Shown one piece after another: positions 62,055 through 64,000 of a DNA stretch of 64,000 bases (positions are counted from its first letter, which is position 1; the number at the start of each line of letters is the position of its first letter). The translations under genes were made by a program, and so were the position numbers. Source of the DNA: Propionivibrio limicola (GTDB lineage Bacteria; Pseudomonadota; Gammaproteobacteria; Burkholderiales; Rhodocyclaceae); contig NZ_SSSR01000004.1 in the NCBI RefSeq assembly GCF_009469695.1, positions 1-64,000 on the forward strand, read 5' to 3'. The notes beneath the pieces were generated by a model. The model worked only from the letters and a program-made list of their open reading frames with translations, was not told where the DNA came from and ran no database searches.

Positions 62055-62927
62055 ATGAATCCGCATTCCGTCCTCCAGCCGCCGACGCCCCCCACGCTAT
62101 CGCCGGTCTGGCACGCCAAGCTACACCTTGGTTTCGTAAGCAGCGATGGCCGCACCGTGCTGCGCGAGAACCGGCACGCCGGCCCCTTGCGCGTGCAGAA
62201 GGCGCTGCATCCGGAGGGCGAGGCGGTGTGTCAGGCGATTGTGCTGCATCCGCCGTCGGGCATTGCCGGGGGCGACCAGTTGCTGATCAACGTCCATGTC
62301 GGCCCTCAGGCCCACGCGCAACTCACCACGCCGGGCGCGGGCAAGTGGTATCGCTCGGGCGGTGCCGATGCCTCGCAAACACTCGATTTCACCGTCGCCG
62401 ATCAGGCCATTCTCGAATGGCTGCCGCAGGAGACGATTGTGTTCGACGGTGCCAAAAGCCGCATGGAAACGAAGGTGCTGCTCGGCGAGGGCAGCCGCTA
62501 TCTCGGCTGGGAAATCCTCTGCCTTGGCCGCAGCGCCTCCGGGGAACGTTTCGACCACGGCCACATCGGCCTGCACACGCGCATTGAGCGCCATGGCCAG
62601 CCGCTGTGGCTGGAACGCGGCCGCATCGAAGGAGCTGACCCGATGCTCGCCAGCGTCGCCGGCTGGGCCGGGGCGAGCGTCGGCGGCACGCTGCTAGCGA
62701 CCTTGCAGCCTGGCGACGAGATCGCCGCGCTGCTGGAAACCTGCCGCTCCATCGCCCCCGCCGACGGAGCCGAACACGCGCTGACCGCCTTGCCGAATCT
62801 GCTCGTCGCCCGCTATCTTGGACATAACAGCGAGGCGGCGCGCCTGTGGTTCGCCGCGCTCTGGCAAAGCCTTCGCCCGGCCCTGCTCGGCCGCCCCGCC
62901 CTGACACCCCGCATCTGGAACACCTGA
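62055..62927 (+). CDS. ureD: Urease accessory protein UreD
   Basis: 290 residues. UreD binds apo-urease with UreF and UreG during nickel insertion. [31 protein letters not shown] (about 24-54) and [19 protein letters not shown] (about 93-111) are family blocks. The ATG at 62055 has no good Shine-Dalgarno sequence. First gene of the urease operon. Confidence 0.93.
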   Translation: MNPHSVLQPPTPPTLSPVWHAKLHLGFVSSDGRTVLRENRHAGPLRVQKALHPEGEAVCQAIVLHPPSGIAGGDQLLINVHVGPQAHAQLTTPGAGKWYRSGGADASQTLDFTVADQAILEWLPQETIVFDGAKSRMETKVLLGEGSRYLGWEILCLGRSASGERFDHGHIGLHTRIERHGQPLWLERGRIEGADPMLASVAGWAGASVGGTLLATLQPGDEIAALLETCRSIAPADGAEHALTALPNLLVARYLGHNSEAARLWFAALWQSLRPALLGRPALTPRIWNT

Positions 62928-62949
62928 ATTTCCCTCACAAGGAGCCCGT

Positions 62950-63252
62950 ATGGAACTCACCCCCCGCGAAAAAGACAAGCTGCTCATTTTCACCGCCGGC
63001 CTGCTCGCCGAACGGCGCCGTGCGCGCGGCTTGAAACTCAACTACCCAGAAGCCATCGCGCTGATCACCTGCGCGATCATGGAAGGCGCCCGCGACGGCA
63101 AGAGCGTCGCCGAGCTGATGAGCGAGGGCACGAAAGTGCTGAGCCGCGCCGACGTGATGGACGGCATCGCCGAGATGATTCCGGAGATTCAGGTCGAAGC
63201 CACCTTCCCCGACGGCACCAAGCTCGTCACCGTTCACCACCCTATCGTCTGA
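62950..63252 (+). CDS. ureA: Urease gamma subunit
   Basis: 100 residues, exact family length. [20 protein letters not shown] and [21 protein letters not shown] are UreA signatures. Part of the nickel urease that splits urea to ammonia and carbamate. AAGGAG precedes the start. Confidence 0.97.
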   Translation: MELTPREKDKLLIFTAGLLAERRRARGLKLNYPEAIALITCAIMEGARDGKSVAELMSEGTKVLSRADVMDGIAEMIPEIQVEATFPDGTKLVTVHHPIV

Positions 63253-63267
63253 CCCGAGGAGTTCATC

Positions 63268-63840
63268 ATGTCCAAACGCTTCCTTCCCCTGCTGCTTGCC
63301 GCCCTGCCGCTCGCCGCTTTTGCCCACACCGGCCACGGCGATCACGGTTTCGTGGATGGTTTCGCCCATCCCTTCCTCGGCCTCGATCACCTGCTGGCGA
63401 TGCTGCTCGTCGGCGTCTGGAGCGTCATGCATGCGAAGACGGCACGGCAGGTCTGGCAAGCACCGGCAACCTTCATCGCCCTGCTCGCCACCGGCGCCAT
63501 GCTCGGCCAGCACGGCATCGTCGTGCCGCAACTCGAACCGCTCGTCGCCGCTTCGGTGCTGGTGCTCGGCGTGATGCTGGCGGCGCCGTTCCGCATGCAC
63601 GCCTCCGCCGCTCTCGCGGTCATCGGCGGCTTCGCGCTCTTTCACGGCATGGCGCACGGCGGCGAACTGCAACAAGGCTCGACGATCATGGCCGGCATCG
63701 TGCTCGGCTCGGCCGTGCTGCACGGCATCGGCATGGGCTTCGCCCACGTCGTACTGAAAAACCGTCCGACACTGGCGCTGCGTCTCGGCCAACTCGTTGC
63801 CGTGATTGGCGGCGGGCTCGTTCTCTCCACTGTTCTGTGA
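63268..63840 (+). CDS. ureJ: HupE/UreJ-family nickel (cobalt) transporter
   Basis: 190 residues with a signal-like N terminus (about 1-19) and six helices. [27 protein letters not shown] (about 20-46) is the HupE/UreJ signature with metal-ligand His and Asp residues. It probably supplies nickel for urease. Placement between ureA and ureB is common in betaproteobacteria. Confidence 0.9.
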   Translation: MSKRFLPLLLAALPLAAFAHTGHGDHGFVDGFAHPFLGLDHLLAMLLVGVWSVMHAKTARQVWQAPATFIALLATGAMLGQHGIVVPQLEPLVAASVLVLGVMLAAPFRMHASAALAVIGGFALFHGMAHGGELQQGSTIMAGIVLGSAVLHGIGMGFAHVVLKNRPTLALRLGQLVAVIGGGLVLSTVL

Positions 63841-63848
63841 GGCCGAAA

Positions 63849-64000
63849 ATGATCCCCGGAGAAATGCTCGTCGAAGCCGGCGAACTCGAACTCAACGCCG
63901 GCCGCCCGACGCTGACGCTGGTCGTCGCCAACACCGGAGACCGGCCGATCCAGGTCGGTTCGCACTACCACTTCTTTGAAACCAACGCCGCGCTGTCCTT
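63849..64000 (+). CDS. ureB: Urease beta subunit (partial, cut by window end)
   Basis: The first 50 residues are visible: [20 protein letters not shown], then the conserved [19 protein letters not shown]. This is the normal UreB start. The rest and presumably ureC lie beyond the window. Confidence 0.95.
   Translation, partial: MIPGEMLVEAGELELNAGRPTLTLVVANTGDRPIQVGSHYHFFETNAALS

Noticed and set aside
1-64000. CRISPR arrays, rRNA and tRNA genes
   Set aside because: No regularly spaced repeats, no rRNA-like stretches and no convincing tRNA cloverleaf were seen in the gaps by eye; a covariance search was not possible here.

Overview
The window looks like a chromosomal segment of a GC-rich betaproteobacterium, most likely of the order Rhodocyclales (Dechloromonas/Azonexus/Propionivibrio type). 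The assignment is inferred from gene content and protein style, not from a marker gene. Coding density is high. I saw no rRNA, tRNA or CRISPR array.

Region by region. 0-13.3 kb is mostly core genome: a LexA-boxed imuA-imuB mutagenesis pair ending beside what looks like the end of an IS21-type element, a YgbA-like gene, lysS, prfB (with its programmed frameshift), a divergent yeiH/yeiE pair, rdgC, lplT, an MFS exporter and an operon tsaB-rimI-uracil-DNA glycosylase. 13.5-24.8 kb holds a frameshifted aromatic-acid MFS transporter and a copper/silver resistance locus (cusRS, a broken rhuM gene, and cusF-cusC-cusB-cusA running the other way from a 16-bp CusR-like box). cusA carries a dispersed palindromic element in frame. 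24.8-27.8 kb is a compact CheX / CheY / membrane-bound CheA-like kinase module.

28-52 kb is centred on urea uptake. A very large protein joins an NCS1-type permease, a cysteine cluster, a histidine kinase and a receiver. It is followed by a LuxR-type response regulator, a hipA-hipB toxin-antitoxin pair, urtA, mqo, an AraC regulator, a parvulin, a tannase-family lipoprotein, an 890-residue sensor with a CheW domain, and urtBCDE, with a MITE-like element between urtD and urtE. A PanE-like reductase, a LysE exporter with a divergent Lrp regulator, and higBA follow. At 53.8-54.8 kb an AT-rich unknown gene ends in an integron-type attC-like site and looks like a single gene cassette.

55.2-64 kb is a ureide-to-ammonia cluster: a GntR regulator with a perfect 17-bp operator candidate, a polar amino-acid-type ABC importer, allantoicase, ureidoglycolate lyase, lrgAB, then ureD-ureA-hupE/ureJ-ureB (cut by the window end). 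Together the genes can turn allantoate into glyoxylate and urea, import external urea, and hydrolyse urea to ammonia.

The most interesting signal is a shared motif, T(A/G)CGCAAT-N4-CGTA. It lies upstream of urtA, urtB and, more weakly, ureD, with a degenerate copy at 45.24 kb. It has the half-site spacing expected of a LuxR/NarL-type regulator. I propose that the NCS1-kinase/LuxR pair at 28-32.5 kb reads ureide or urea supply and controls these promoters. This is inference from sequence only.
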